A DNA stretch of 64,000 bases. It comes from Pleodorina starrii (taxonomy: Eukaryota; Chlorophyta; Chlorophyceae; Chlamydomonadales; Volvocaceae). Below are positions 32,984-45,357 of the stretch, piece after piece. The notes under the pieces are model-generated. The model did not search any database. It was not told the origin of the DNA and worked only from the letters and a program-made list of their open reading frames with translations. Positions within the stretch are counted from its first letter, which is position 1; every line of letters begins with the position of its first letter. Made by a program: the position numbers and the translations under genes. The DNA lies in NCBI GenBank assembly GCA_030267565.1, contig BRXU01000014.1, forward strand, positions 2,818,501 through 2,882,500, given 5' to 3'.

Positions 32984-34603
32984 CTGGGGGCTGAGGGCTG
33001 AGGGCTGGGGGACGCTGGGAGGAGAGGGGAGAGGCAGGCTGTGGGGTGGAGGCGGTGGGGGCTCCGCACTACCGTCATTCGCGCTAACCCCCTATCTACC
33101 GGGTCCTTCGTTTCGGCAAGCCGGGTCGGCTGCCGGGTCGTCAAAGCCGGGTTCGCGGTCCCTTGTTTGTTGATGGGTGGTGGTGGTGGTGGTGGTGGGA
33201 GAGGATGTGGTGGTGGGGTCAGGGGGTGTGTGGGAACGAACGAACTGGAACCCTCCGCCCAAGAGGCGACCAAGGACTGCTTACTGCTGGGGGATGTGAG
33301 CCGAGGCACGGACGCTGTGGACCGAGGGAGGGGAGAGGAGGGGAGGGGGTGGCGGTGACGACGGGGGTGGCGGTGACTGCGTGTGGTGCACACACCTGCT
33401 CACTGCCAAATGGGGGGTGGAAGAGGTGATGCCAGACAGTTGACAAGACCCCCGCTGACAAGACCCCCGCTGGCCGTGAAAGAGCAAAGCGGTGGTGTAT
33501 CCGGACAGCGGCGACTGGTCGGGACGCGCCGCCTGCACGAGCGCTGCCGTGATGGTGACGATCGAACCCCCCTCCCCCCAGCACCCAGGAGCATATCGAT
33601 CCCTGACCCACCTCAGCCCCCAGCACCCACGCCCCATGTCCCATGTTCGTGTGGTCGGTCAATGACCGCAACACCGTGAACCATGTCCAACCAAGTCGTG
33701 CGTGCACCAACGCGCCCACGTTAACCCAGGAACTGGGCCGGGCGCGCATCGCACCAGGCCGTCATCGCGCCCCGGCGTCATACCCGTGTTGCGTTTTTAA
33801 TCGCGCGCTAGGCAGCGCCCAGACAAACATCCGCCAGCACCAGCAGTGCCCAAATCAATAATGCGGGTAGACATGCGCGGCGCGCACATGACACAGCGTG
33901 CCTTCGGGTGTGTGTGCTTTCCGGGGTTGTGGCGCTGTACGGGATCGATTCGTACAGTACGGTGTCGTGCCGCACAAAGTCCGATCAACGACGCGCAGAC
34001 GCGCGCGCTGTGCCCGCGCGCACGTTCCCTTCGCCTTCCTCCATGACCTCCATGAATGGTTCGAAACCTCCCTCCGGGGGCAGCCCCAAGCGACTGTGTG
34101 CCCGTCGCCATCCTGTCCGCGCAGCAGCCAGGGCCCGGCCGCCCTCAACCCCCGTCAAACGCAACGCCGCGCGCAGCCCACCGCAACCCCCACCCACCCC
34201 GCATCCTCCCGTCCAACCCTAAGCGTCTGTCCGCCCTGTCACGCCCTGCGGCCACATCCACGACTCCACCCCCCGGGCCGCCGACTGCCTTTGCCCGAGC
34301 TGCCCCGCCGGGGACCCCATCTTCAGGACTCCAACCGCGACCGCCTCCGGAAGCCGCAAACGCGGCTGTCTCGTCTCCCGCCATCACTGAGCCGCCGCAC
34401 CGAAACCATTCAGCACAGCACTGCATATCACTCCCTGACCCCCAAAAGCACAAAACAAGATGCCGCCCAGTGGCCCGCCATACTCCGCTGCCCACATTTG
34501 ATACTAGATCGGGCCAGCTAACTGCCGCCGCGTAGAGCCAACTGCCGCCGCAGCCGCCATCATCGCTTTGCAGCCGCGCCAGCGGCAGAGCCGGCGCCGC
34601 AGC
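32984..34603. other. Convergent spacer between SGNH hydrolase and uL10-like genes
   Basis: No gene recognised; presumably both 3' UTRs. A 16-base match (34423-34438) to the end of the 141-bp element at 25157-25297 lies here, followed by a short C run. Confidence 0.5.
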
Positions 34604-35359
34604 TCACGCCGTCCCGGAAGCAACCGCCGCCGCAGCTGCGCCGGTACCGGCGCCGGTGGCGTCAGGGCTGCTCTTGCGTGCGTCCAGGCACGCCAGCAGC
34701 GGCACCGCCTGTCCGTCCAGCAGATCACTAATGCCCATGTCGGCCACACTCAGGGCGCGCACCAGGCCGTGGGGTACGGAATCCAGCTGCGCGAGCAGCT
34801 CGCCGTACACGGTCGCGTCGTCCAGCTCGGCCCAGCGGGACAGGTCCGAGAGCCGAATGCGCTCGCCGTGGAAGAAGCCCGCCAGCGGCGCGACCGGGTA
34901 CTTGGCTGCGAGGCCCAAGCTGGCCTTGATGAGGGCGGAGAACGTCCGCTGGGGCGGCTGGCGCTTGGGGCCGGCTGAGGAGGCGGCTGCGGAGGCCTCC
35001 ACGACGAGCTGGGACAGTCGGTCTGAGGCCTTGAAGACGCGCGCTGCTGAAGCTGCTGCGCCGTTGACTTGCCCATCAGTGGCGTCTCCAAGTTCCCATC
35101 CGACTAGCACGTTGGTGGCCTGTAGGTAAGGGGATACATCAGGCCGGCCGGTCGCATCCGCGAAGCTGTTCTTGACGCGGAAGCTGATAGGCACGGCTTT
35201 TTGACAATGATCTGATGATGAGATTTCTGCGCGTAGGGAGTCCTCTAGCTGCGCAGCCTTGACGTTGCCGATACACTGGTACAAGATTGTCAGCGGGCTG
35301 TTGGTCAGCGCGTCATGAAAGCGACTCCCATGGATGTGAAATCGGACTTTGCGCAACAT
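34604..35359 (-). CDS. uL10-like ribosomal protein, probably mitochondrial
   Basis: Single-exon gene, 251 residues. The N-terminal part resembles ribosomal protein L10 (uL10), which forms the base of the large-subunit stalk and binds L7/L12. It has a helical start (RFHDALTNSPLTILYQCIGN), KAAQLEDSLRAEI, then VPISFRVKNSFADAT (the family K-V-V-K-N-T-L position), and SPYLQATNVLVGWELG (family L-x-G-x-t-a-l). The middle has an AARVFKASDRL helix and AAKYPVAPLAGFFHGERIRL-like strand/helix. The C-terminal Ala/Gly/Thr-rich tail is low complexity. High divergence from bacterial or plastid L10 and a basic N-terminus suggest a mitochondrial protein; that is inference. ATG 35359 is the first in frame with a good fit to the domain start. 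Absence of introns is unusual in this neighbourhood. Confidence 0.65.
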   Translation of the reverse strand: MLRKVRFHIHGSRFHDALTNSPLTILYQCIGNVKAAQLEDSLRAEISSSDHCQKAVPISFRVKNSFADATGRPDVSPYLQATNVLVGWELGDATDGQVNGAAASAARVFKASDRLSQLVVEASAAASSAGPKRQPPQRTFSALIKASLGLAAKYPVAPLAGFFHGERIRLSDLSRWAELDDATVYGELLAQLDSVPHGLVRALSVADMGISDLLDGQAVPLLACLDARKSSPDATGAGTGAAAAAVASGTA

Positions 35360-36855
35360 GTTGCTCAATGCGTCGTCTGTGGCGGCAGAGGTTTGTCATA
35401 TGTCAAACGAATGAAGCGACATCAGCGTTGTCGGCTACCACGTCACTGACATTTTATTATTCACAGAATGCAGGAAACAACTTCATCTTCGTGCAGGGTA
35501 CCGGCACCTTTGTTAGTTGTATCGGTGGTTGTCAGACGGTTTTGCAGTACTGTGCTACGCTCGCTCGTGCGTCGTGCCCGCCGGATCTTGCAACGTGGTG
35601 GGGACCATCATGGATGAAGTTCCGTGCATCAATACTTCGGAACAATGTAGATAACGCTGAGTGCTTGCGCAGTTGCGACGTGTTGCGATAATGCAGCCCA
35701 CGAATAACTCGGCTTCGAAAGTGTTCATGGGAGGGGAAGGAGGCGGCCACGCTTTAATTTGCTTTTATTCTCGCCCTGTTGGAACTGGGTCCAAAACAGT
35801 GCACACGTCGGCTTGATATGCGGGCTTGGAAAGCGCAGAAACAAGTTGTTTCAATAGTTTTCAATGTGCTCCCCGGCACCGTGCACACGAGAACTTGGCT
35901 CCGAGACCGCCATAATGTTCATATATAGGGTTTCTTCCACAGATCACCCACGGATCATCCCTCCCCCTTCCTTTCAGCTGTCCCTATGAAAGGCACATTT
36001 CCCTCTACCGTGGGCTGACGAAACGTGGAAGGGGCAAGCGGCCACTCGCGGCCCGGGGGTTGGGGGTGCGTTGGGGCCCGGCCAACCCACGACCGAACGT
36101 ACTTCGATGCAGGTCCTTAAGTAGAGGGTTTGAGTACAATGGCGTGAATGCAGTCGGTAAAACCTGTGAAACCCCAGCCGGGAACTTTTAATCGAGGACA
36201 ACGGAAGGGGACGAGAAGCTCCAACCATCTGTGTTACTGCGGTGAGCGCAACTGCAAACACGTATTCACGGTTATGTGGTAACACGCATTTTGGCTAAGC
36301 GTCACGAGCAGACGCTTTGGGGCGGAAACGGGGGCATTACACGTTGTCGGACGACCGGCGACGAGAGCTTGCAAGCTGGGGGACTAGCGGGCGCTCAAAC
36401 TGGAAATTTGTGCACGTATGCATTTGTTGACGTGTCAGCTTACTGCCGCTGAGTCCCTCTTTTCACGCTTATCTCGTCGACTTTGTTTTCTTGTACGAGG
36501 ATTCGCCCTTGATTGCGGCAGGCCCCCAAAGGCACCTTATATGCCAGGAGCTCTGCCGTGCACTTCACAACGCATTATGATCTACTGTTATTCACGTCGC
36601 AAAGCTTGGTTTGAAAGCCCGTTGCACAGTGCAGCAAAGCTGCATTTTCTCGGGTTGCTCTTTTCACAAGGCGCCTGTTGACCTATCATACTTTATCGGA
36701 TTACAACACAACCGGGCTCTGAACTATGATGCTCGATTACTGACGTGTGGGCATCCAAAATGGGCACCGGTCGGGACTTTCGCCGACAGCAAATATCTTC
36801 CCGTTTCTTTTCCCGATGCTAATACGCTGCCAGAATTCCAGAGCTTCAATTCGAC
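35360..36855. promoter_or_regulatory. Divergent region upstream of the uL10-like and kinase genes
   Basis: 1.5 kb without a recognisable gene. A TATA-like CCTTATATGCC at about 36535 could serve the kinase gene. Open frames at 35287-35691 and 36418-36874 have no motif. Confidence 0.4.
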
Positions 36856-38819
36856 ATGCTGTCTAGATTTCTAACCTGCTTCAAGGGCTGCGACGGTCAT
36901 GGGCACTCTAAGGAGCGCTGTCCCAGAATCGTATCCGACGGCCGCCGAAACCCGGCCCCAGCTGCAACCGTCTCCTCTCTGCGGCCGGACCTTCCTGATT
37001 GCATTACATGCAGCAGCGATCCGACGATAGCAGCGCTCGGCTCTCTCCCCGACGCGAAGAACGCTCGATGCAAGCGTTGCTGCTCTCCACCCGGCACAGA
37101 GGCGGGCTCGTCCGTATCAACAACGCCAACTCAAACCGACTCACAAACACCCAAGAACGTTATGTCACCACCTCTACTTGGAGTCGGCATCGACTGCTCG
37201 GCAAGCCAAGTGGGCGTTTCGAGCCGATTGCCGACCATCAGCACCCTGCCTCCACCAGGCTCCGCTGGCCGCTCCGTGGTCGACGTGCCGGCTCGATCTC
37301 CCAACCCAACAATACTGTTCTCCCTGCGGCAGCTCCAGATGGCGTTTATTTCGCCCTCGGACTGCGCCTCCGCGACGCAACAGCACTCTCCCTTCGCCAC
37401 CGACCCATCCTGCGGCACCGACCTGCGCCCCTCCAGTCTCGACCTGATCGGGCTGGGCCTACTCGGATGCGACCTCACGGCCACCAGCGCCGACTCGTCG
37501 GACCCACTCAGCGCGTCCGGCCTCAACCCACAGCTGCGCTTTGTCAACGCCTGCAAGCTGGGGGAGGAGGTGCAGGACCTGCAGCTGCTCGGCCGGTGCG
37601 TCGTACACCCGGGCGCCGCGACAACAAACGCAGCAGCGTCTAGCCGGCTACGTTAAGTAGTGTTTTTCCGCCTTTCCGTTGAATCACGCAATGAAGAGGT
37701 TGCTTTCCAACAGCTATCTAGCGCACTGCCTGGCAAGACCCGACACAGCAGCAGAGTTCTTCAAGTCGGCGGCGTATTGCGGCGGCATATTGCGCTGCCA
37801 TCTGAGCTGCTGTCTGACACTGACATCGTGTTGTGTAATTCCTGCCGCCTGTTGCAGGGGCGGGTACGGCATGGTGATGTCTGGGAACTGGCGGCAGGAG
37901 GGCCGGGTGGCGGTCAAGGTGCTCCTGGGCGACGAGGACAAGTGGATGGAGTCGTGCTACAAGGAGGCAGTGAGTGAGGGCGCGGAGAGGGCGGAGAGGG
38001 GGAAGGGGGAGGCAGCAGCCTGCAGGAGCGCAATGTGCGTGTTCCCCGGGGAGTACGGCATGCGCAGGGATCGTTTGCGGGCAATGGTCTCGCAGGGAAT
38101 GGAACACATCCGCGCTGCGGCAACGTTACGGTACCTCAACCTTAACCTGCCCTCAACCTGCCCTCCCTTGCAACCTTTGCAATGCCGCTGCTGCCGCTGC
38201 AGGTCCTCAGCAAGATGCTGGCGCACCCCAACATCCTGCAAGTGAGTGAGTAGTACGGCACTAGTACGGCACCGGTAACGTTCGCCTTGCTTCTCTTCCG
38301 GCCTTTCAAATTTTTTCATGGCAACCCCTCTCGCCCTTTACGTACGCATGCCCGCTGTCCGCGACTGATTGATCTCGGTGCCTTTGGGGGGGCTGCGGTC
38401 CGTGCTCTTTGTGCAGACGTACGACTTCCAAGTGGCGATCTTGACGCCGGCCGATGTGGCGCGGTCCCGAGCGAGCTGGGAGCAGCAGCAGGCGGCGCAG
38501 CGGGCGGCGGCGGCGGCGGCCCAGTCGCAGGACGAGCCTCTGTCCTGCTCCACGACCAAGCTGCCGTACGCCGACCTGCGGGCGGACAGCTTTGAGCTGC
38601 TGCCGCCGCTGTGTGCCTCCACCCAGTGCCCGGAAGCTGGGGCCGGCGCCGACAGGTGCGGTGGTGCGACATCTGCCCTCTGAACCCTGGTCGGCTCCTG
38701 GTTGGTTTCGGAGGTCGGTGGGTCCTTAGGTGATTCAGCTGGATCCTGCACCCGGCTCCTGATCGGTCCCGGCCATTGACTCCACCTTCCGGAAGTCCCG
38801 CCGGATGAGTGTGATGATC

Positions 38820-38862
<43 letters not shown>

Positions 38863-41800
38863 GTGTGATCATGGCCTAAGCCTTGCCCTGTCTAAGCACA
38901 AAACAAAGCACATCCTCCCCCCGTTTGCATATTGCATTGCAGGGCCAGCGCGTCTCACACCGCCATTGACCTGTGGCAGGTTCTGTTCATGTTGGGGGCG
39001 CGGCCGGGCCAGTTCGTGACGCTCATAATCATGGTGGGTGGGTGGGTGGGTCCTTCCTTCCCTCCTTCCCTCCCTCCTTCGTTCCTGGGTGAGGGGTGGG
39101 CGACTGGCGACTGAGTGGGTTGGGGCCTTGGCAGTGGTGGTGGTGGGGAAGGGCGTGTGGTAGATGGCGGGCGTGTTCTACAAAGCACATGCGGGGGGGT
39201 GGCAGATGCTGCTGGCTTGGCCCTCCCCCTGAACTGATGTGCCCCGCAGTTCATTCTGCGACACGGACGGCCAAGATCTTAGCCCTGTCTCGGTCCTCTG
39301 GTCCGAACCGAACTCGAGGCCCCCAACCAGATCTCCCCCGGCCCTCCCCCTCCCCCTTCCCCCCGGCCCTCCCCTCCCCTCCCCTCCCCTCCCCTCCCCT
39401 CCCCTCCCCTCCCCACCCCCCCCCGCCCCTCCCCTCCCCTCCCCTCCCCTCCCCTCCCCTCCCCTCCCCTCCCTTGTGTCCTGACCACTGGTTTCGGACT
39501 GCCGATTGCGCTCTCGCCCGGTTTCGCTCCCCGACCTAACCCACCCTGCACCACTCCGAATGTGCCCCCTCCCGGCCTCGCCTCACCCTCACCTCACCCG
39601 ACCCGACCTCACCTCCCCTGACCCGCCCCGACCCGGCCGCACAGGAGTACGCGGAGGTGGGGACCCTCCAACGGGCGATCTCCGCGGGGGCGTTTAGGTG
39701 AGCCGCCGGGGGGAAGGGGGAGGGGGAGGGGAAAAGAACGGGGAAGGAGACGGGGGAGGGCGGACGGGGAGGGGAGCCTTGAAAGCGGCCTGGAAGGAAG
39801 GGAGGGAGGGGAGGGAGGGATGGAAGTGAGGGCAGGAAGGGCAGCCAATCTTTGACAACTGGGGCGTCATTGTGTGGGTGGTTGCGTCGTCCGCCTCCCC
39901 TCCGGTTCCCCTCCGGTGCGCCTTCCCTCTCTGAAGCGGGCACGACGCCGTGTCCCAGCTGCCTTCTAGCACGGTACGGCAGTGCTGCCCCTGTGGTGTG
40001 TGCGGTGTTCCCACCACTCGTGCCTCCCGGTGGTCACTGCCACTGCCACTGCCACTGTCACGTTGGCTGCAGGGAGAGCGCTCGTCTGAGCAAGTGGGGC
40101 GCGCTGCGGTCGCTGCTGGTGACCGCCAAGGAGATCGCGGGGGGCATGTGTCTGCTGCACAGCTACAAGATCATCCACGGGGACATATCGGGTGGGTGGC
40201 TGGGTGGGTGAGCGGACAGCGGGTGGAGGGGGCGTGCTGAGCCCTTTGGTGCGGACGGAACCTGTGTACACGGTGCCTCACTGTGTCCGCCTGCACATAC
40301 CTTCACCGGGAGCGGATTGGAGTGGATTGGTGCGCGGCAGCTTGGTGACGCGGCTGGTTTCGTTGCGTCGCGTTGCCAGCCTGGGCGGTCCGTGCGACGC
40401 TGCCCTCCCCTCTCGTGCCCTCCCCTCCCCTGCCCTCCCCTGCCCTCCCCTGCCCTGCCCCCCTCTCCTCGCTCCATGCTGCCCCTCATGCTGCCCCTCA
40501 GCGACCAACGTGATGCTGAGGGCCTCACGCATCGACAAGCGCGGATTCGTCGCCAAGGTGGGTCCGGTCCTGTCCCCTGTCCCCTGTCTGTCAACTGTCT
40601 GTCGACCGTCACAAAGTCGCCACATGCATCAAGAGGTTGAAGCCTCTTTCGTCTTTCTCCGTTCATCCTCCTCTCCCCGAATGGCCCCTCACTCCCTCCC
40701 TGCCTCCCTGCCCTCACCTGCCTCCCTCCTGCCCTCTCCTGCCCCCCCCCTTTTTCGCCAGGTGGCGGACTTTGGTCTGAGCAAGGTGACCCTCTCCGGA
40801 GTCACCCGCACCGACGACTGCGCCGGCCAGGTCCAGTACCTGGCGCCCGAGTGCCTGGACCACGAGGCCCGACTGGCCTCCGACGTCTTTGCGTTCGGGG
40901 TGCTGCTGCACGAGATGGCCGTGGGGCGCAAGGCCTTTGGGGAGTACTCGCCGGCGCAGATCCTGGCGGGTCGCGTCACGGGGCAGCTGCAGCTGGTGTG
41001 GCCACCCGAGGTGGAGGTGGCGGCGGGGGTGCGGGAGCTGGCGGAGCGGTGCATGCGGACGGATCCGGAGGAGCGGCCGTCTTTTCGGGAGGTGGTGGAG
41101 GAGCTGCGGCGCCAGGTGGGGCCGGGGGGGGGCCGGGGAGGGCCGGGGAGGCGGGCGGGTTGCGGGGGCGCGTGAGTGTGTTGTGTGTTAGCGTGCGGGA
41201 GGGCCATTGTGATGGGAGTGCTGCTGTTTATCGGCGCGGCCGGCATCTGCCCTCCGGGCGAGCGCTCCGGAGCACCCACCACACCGGTAGCGCTGTCCTC
41301 CCTTGTTGACGGCAGATGTGTATGTGCAGTAAATGCGTTGGCACCGCCCACCACAGGGGGGCTCCCCCACCTCCGCTCATACGCTCTAACCTGCCCTTGG
41401 CCCTCATCGGCCCCCCCCCTCCTGGCTCCCCCCCATCCAGGATGCGGAGGCCAAGGCGCAGCACCGCCAGCACTCGGCCCGACGGCGCGCAGCCGCCGAT
41501 GGACTCTCCGCGGCAGCGACCCTCGCAGCAGCAACCGCCGTCGCCACCGTCGCCGCTGCTAGCCCTGGCGCAGCTAGCCCTGGCGCTGGCGCTGGCACCA
41601 GCGGCTGCGCCGCCGGCATCCCCGCCGGTGGCAGCGTTGGTTGCCGAGTGCCCTCCCTCCTCGGTCCGCACCGCTTCGCATTGGGGCACAACGGCGTGGC
41701 ACCTCCCGCCGTCGCCGCTGGTGGCGGCAGCAGCGGCGGCGGCGGCGGCATACCCGCAGCCGCCATCGCCGCTGCCCCCCGCGCACGTACCGCTGGCGCC

Positions 41801-42340
41801 ACGGTCGCCGGCTGCACCGGCTCCTCGGGACATACAGTACGAGGGCCGTACGGCAACCCGTACGGTGCCGTATTCAGCCACAACTCGCTGCGCCACAGCT
41901 TCACGACCGGATCAACGGGGCTGGCCGCCGCCTGCAGCGGCGCGCGGAGATCGACGTTCACCGCGGCCGCTGCGGCCGCCGCTCCGGCCGCCGCCGCCGG
42001 TGGCGATACGGCAGGGATGGCGGCGGCGGCGGCGGCGATGGGGATCATGGTCGACATGAGCAGTGAGTTCACGGCGCCCACTGGGCTGCAGAGTGTGTCG
42101 AGCCGCACGCTGGCCTACTGCCAGTCCGAGGAAGGCAGCGGAAAGCTGTGTTGTACGGTGCCGTACGGTCTGCTGTCGTGCGAGAAGGCGTCGACGCTGG
42201 AGCCCATCCCATCAGGGTCGAGGTACGACTTTACGGTGCGACAGGACGCCGCCGCCGCCGCTGCCCCTGCCGCCGCCGGTCAAGGCCCCGCCCCCGCCGC
42301 CCCCGCCGCCGTCGTCGTCGTCTGTGCAGCGGGGCTGTAA
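36856..42340 (+). CDS. Protein kinase (TKL-like Ser/Thr/Tyr kinase) with long flanking disordered regions
   Basis: Protein kinase, 900 residues from ten exons: 36856-37595, 37858-37969, 38203-38241, 38417-38655, 38943-39033, 39645-39697, 40073-40191, 40502-40557, 40762-41115, 41441-42340. Residues 1-245 are Ser/Thr/Pro-rich with several Cys pairs (CFKGCDGHG, CKRCC). Kinase core: P-loop LLGRGGYGMV (246-253, split by intron 1), VAVKVLL with Lys267, HPNIL, a poorly conserved Ala/Gln-rich insertion of about 80 residues (exon 4), QFVTLIIMEYAEVGTLQRAI (hinge), HGDISATNVML with catalytic Asp462, VADFGLSK (DFG 486-488), VQYLAPE (APE 511-513), DVFAFGVLLHEM, and ERPSF near the end. The catalytic loop has HGD in place of HRD, as in many volvocine TKL-type kinases. 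The last exon codes for about 300 Ala/Gly/Ser-rich residues. The motifs needed for catalysis are present, so it is probably active. Substrate and pathway unknown. Confidence 0.88.
38811..38862. repeat. ATG trinucleotide array in intron 4 of the kinase gene
   Basis: About 15 TGA/ATG/GAT units flanked on both sides by the word GATGAGTGTGAT. Confidence 0.9.
39364..39476. repeat. CCCCT pentanucleotide array in intron 5 of the kinase gene
   Basis: Around 20 CCCCT units with a short interruption near 39414-39430. Confidence 0.9.
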
Positions 42341-43002
42341 AGGCTGTACAGGCTGCAGAGGCGGCGGCGCTGCTTCGACAACGCCCTTGGCGTCGCCGCA
42401 GCTGCAGTGGTTGCTGCCGCACGACGAGCCCACCCGCCTCCCGCTCTGCCTTATTTTCTTCACTCGAGGCCCAATGGAGAGCCTAATGATGGTGGGGAGG
42501 TTGGACTGCCCTGAACGACGACCAAGGGGGCTGTCTGGGGGGGTGGCGGTGGCCCCTGGTTTTGAGGGCCCTGGCTTTAGGGGGCCCGCTGCGGGCGGGA
42601 GGTTTCAGGCGTGAGGACGCCCCGTCCCCCCTCTCTCCTATCTGCTTTATTCCGTGATCAGTCTGTTAGAGTCTGCTAGTGCGTGCGTCCACACGTGCAT
42701 TTTCGGCGGAACTGCTACCTATGGCTTGTGGCTTTCGAATGCATGCACTCGTGATTGCAATAACCCCCTAGGATTGATACGCGGCCTTGGGTGCCTCGCT
42801 GCCGCGTTTCGTCCCGTCCTTCGTTTACCCCCGTGGCCGCATCGCATCGCATCGTCCATGCATGCACTCTTGCACCTTGCACACACCAGTGCGCCGCCCC
42901 GGCAAGCTCAGTCCGGACTCAGACGGACGGACGGACGGACACACGGGCACACGGACGGAACTGAACCACCTGCTACTGCAGCAGCAGCAGCTGCTGCCGC
43001 CA

Positions 43003-43047
43003 TGTCATGTCATGTCATGTCATGTCATGTCATGTCATGTCATGTCC
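43003..43047. repeat. CATGT pentanucleotide array
   Basis: About eight to nine perfect CATGT units followed by CCTGC; each unit contains the palindrome CATG. Confidence 0.9.
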
Positions 43048-45286
43048 TGCTACGCATTAACTCGGATGGGTACCGACCGTATTACGCACAATGCCAACCA
43101 GCGACGACCAGTCGGAAAAGTGTGCTGATCAGCCAACCGACCATACTTCCTCAGACTCACTCGGATTGAGGGGCTCGTGTACCACACGGCCAAGCACCTG
43201 ACGGAATTGATGGCGGGGGGCTGATGATTTAGGCATTTTGGCAGCTGGGGCCCATCCCAATCCGCTCGTAGTACGACACCCGACTGGCGAGTTCGAACTG
43301 ACCAATGATGTCAGGCTGTACGCTGTTGATTTGAATGACTAATGCCTATGCATAATGAGACTGGCTGGCTGGATGTCGCGATGACAGGGAAGGATGCCAC
43401 AGTGAATGGGGTTAGGGGGCGACGTGGTGGGACCTTCCTTTCCATTTGGGGGAAAGGGCGGATGTCTGTGGCAAGGAGAGACTGATCGCATTGGGAGACA
43501 CTTTTGCGCGCGCCAACCCACCCCGACATGCCTGCGGACTGCTATTGATCTTTCTCCAGGAGGCCGTTTTAGTTGGCGCGCGCCCAATTTTGCAAAGTCG
43601 TGATGATGACTGGTAGGGTGGGGGTGGGTGGGGTGCGGCGGTGCGGTGGAATGATTCGTTTTGAGCTTTGGGGAGCAAATTATGTTCGCGGCTTGGATTG
43701 GGTGCAGCTGAGGGCGCTCCGCTCACCAAACACCATGAAGGGGCGTGAAGGAGTTGTGGAAGGCCTTTGCTTGATATGGCAAGCACGGCATGCGCTCAGG
43801 AGCGCATTGGCCTGATCCTGGAGATCAGGGCGCAGAAGTGTCATGCCAGGGCGGCATGAGGGGGGCGGGGTGCAGTGTGGTTGATGGGCGTCGGGGCCAG
43901 TCAGCAGCCGAGGACGGTGCGAACGAGCGCGCTTGGAGGGGCTTCCGGGAACCTACTTGGCAGGCGAGTTGGCCGGCGGGAGGGAGCAAGGAAGGAAGGA
44001 AGGCCTGCGCTTTGCCCTTCCTTGTCGTTGTATTGTTTCTTGGCCTCATGGGGCTCTGGAGGTGCCGATGACAGAAGTGAAGGGTGCGGCAGGTTGCTGT
44101 CCCGGTGGCTCCATCCGTACGGCACTTTTGCGGTTGAAGTACGAGCATGCGCGCTGGATTATTTGGTATGGTCTGCTGGACAGGGAAACTCTGAAGAATC
44201 AGTGCTGGAGGTCATCGCGTTCGCTGCGGCTGTGTTGCAGTTCTGGTGCCCCACCGTGTTGTTGTGTGACCACCTGTGTCCGTCGTTTGCGGCAGGAAGC
44301 TTCACCACTTTGGTTTGATGTCGGTGGCCCCACCCCGCTGGGGTGTCTCGTGTATGGCTCGTATGCCATTTTCGTGTGGTGATAGATGGAGAGGGGCCTC
44401 CCAATCCATTCCCGCTTCCTGCTGTGCCCTGGTTTGGGTTTGGGTTCGGAGATTTGTGCCTTACGCCGCCATGAGCATGGATGTAAGGCCCTGCCTGTCC
44501 GGCCGTGACTGAGACCTGAGACAGCGAGACACCTTGCGGCTGTGTCGGGCGTGTGTGTGGGGGGGGGATCTGGGCCCTGCCATGTATCCGGGGTTGCCTG
44601 TGTTGGGGTTTGTCCCCGGTCGCTTCTTGCACCTCCAGGGCTCACCTTTCCTTCACCGCATGCACCAAACCCACATTGAAGGAGACCCTCACGTCACGCA
44701 TGTATTCGACAGTGTGAAGCCACGGCAGCCCAGCTCGCAGCGCCGTGTGCGGGTTTAAGGTTTTTGCTTTTTTGGCTGCCATCGCTCATCCGCCTGCGTG
44801 CGTGCAAGATGAGACAAGAGATAAGACCTGCCCTGTCACGCTTCCAGGCGGTGCAGCGCCGGTGTGTATGTTGTTTGATTTTGATGTGACAAGACTATTT
44901 ATCGGTCGGGTTGGGGTTTATGCCTTAGGTGTTTTTATTGTGATGCACGCGTTTTTAGGATACGGGGATTTTCAGATGCGGAGTTTACAAGGGGAACCGA
45001 GTACCACGTCGGTTGCTGGCCGTACAGGCTAGACGGATTGTTCAACCCCACACCTGGGGCACCCGGACGAGGATGCCAAAGACAGAAAGGCCGCAACATA
45101 TAACCGTCACTGCAAAAAGGCAACGCAGCTACGGTAACGCGGCCTTCTGAGCCCCGAGTGAAGGGAAGGGAAAAGTCAAGGAAAGAGATGGGCGACAGAC
45201 GCTGCAGCCACTGTGCAATCATTTCGGCACCTCCTGGTCAGCGCTCCGTCTGTTTTATTTTTACAATCTGATACCGTACCGTTTCA

Positions 45287-45357
45287 TGTCAGGTGTCATG
45301 TCAGGTGTCAGGTCGGGTTATCGGTCAGGTCAGGGGTCAGGTCAGAGGTCAGGTCAA
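45287..45357. repeat. GTCAGG-type degenerate short repeat
   Basis: Alternating GTCAGGT, GTCATGTCAG and GGTCAGA units, about ten, with variable spacing. Confidence 0.8.

Noticed and set aside
38811..38862. Repeat arrays as a CRISPR
   Set aside because: All arrays here are simple microsatellites or minisatellites without unique spacers, in an evidently eukaryotic genome.
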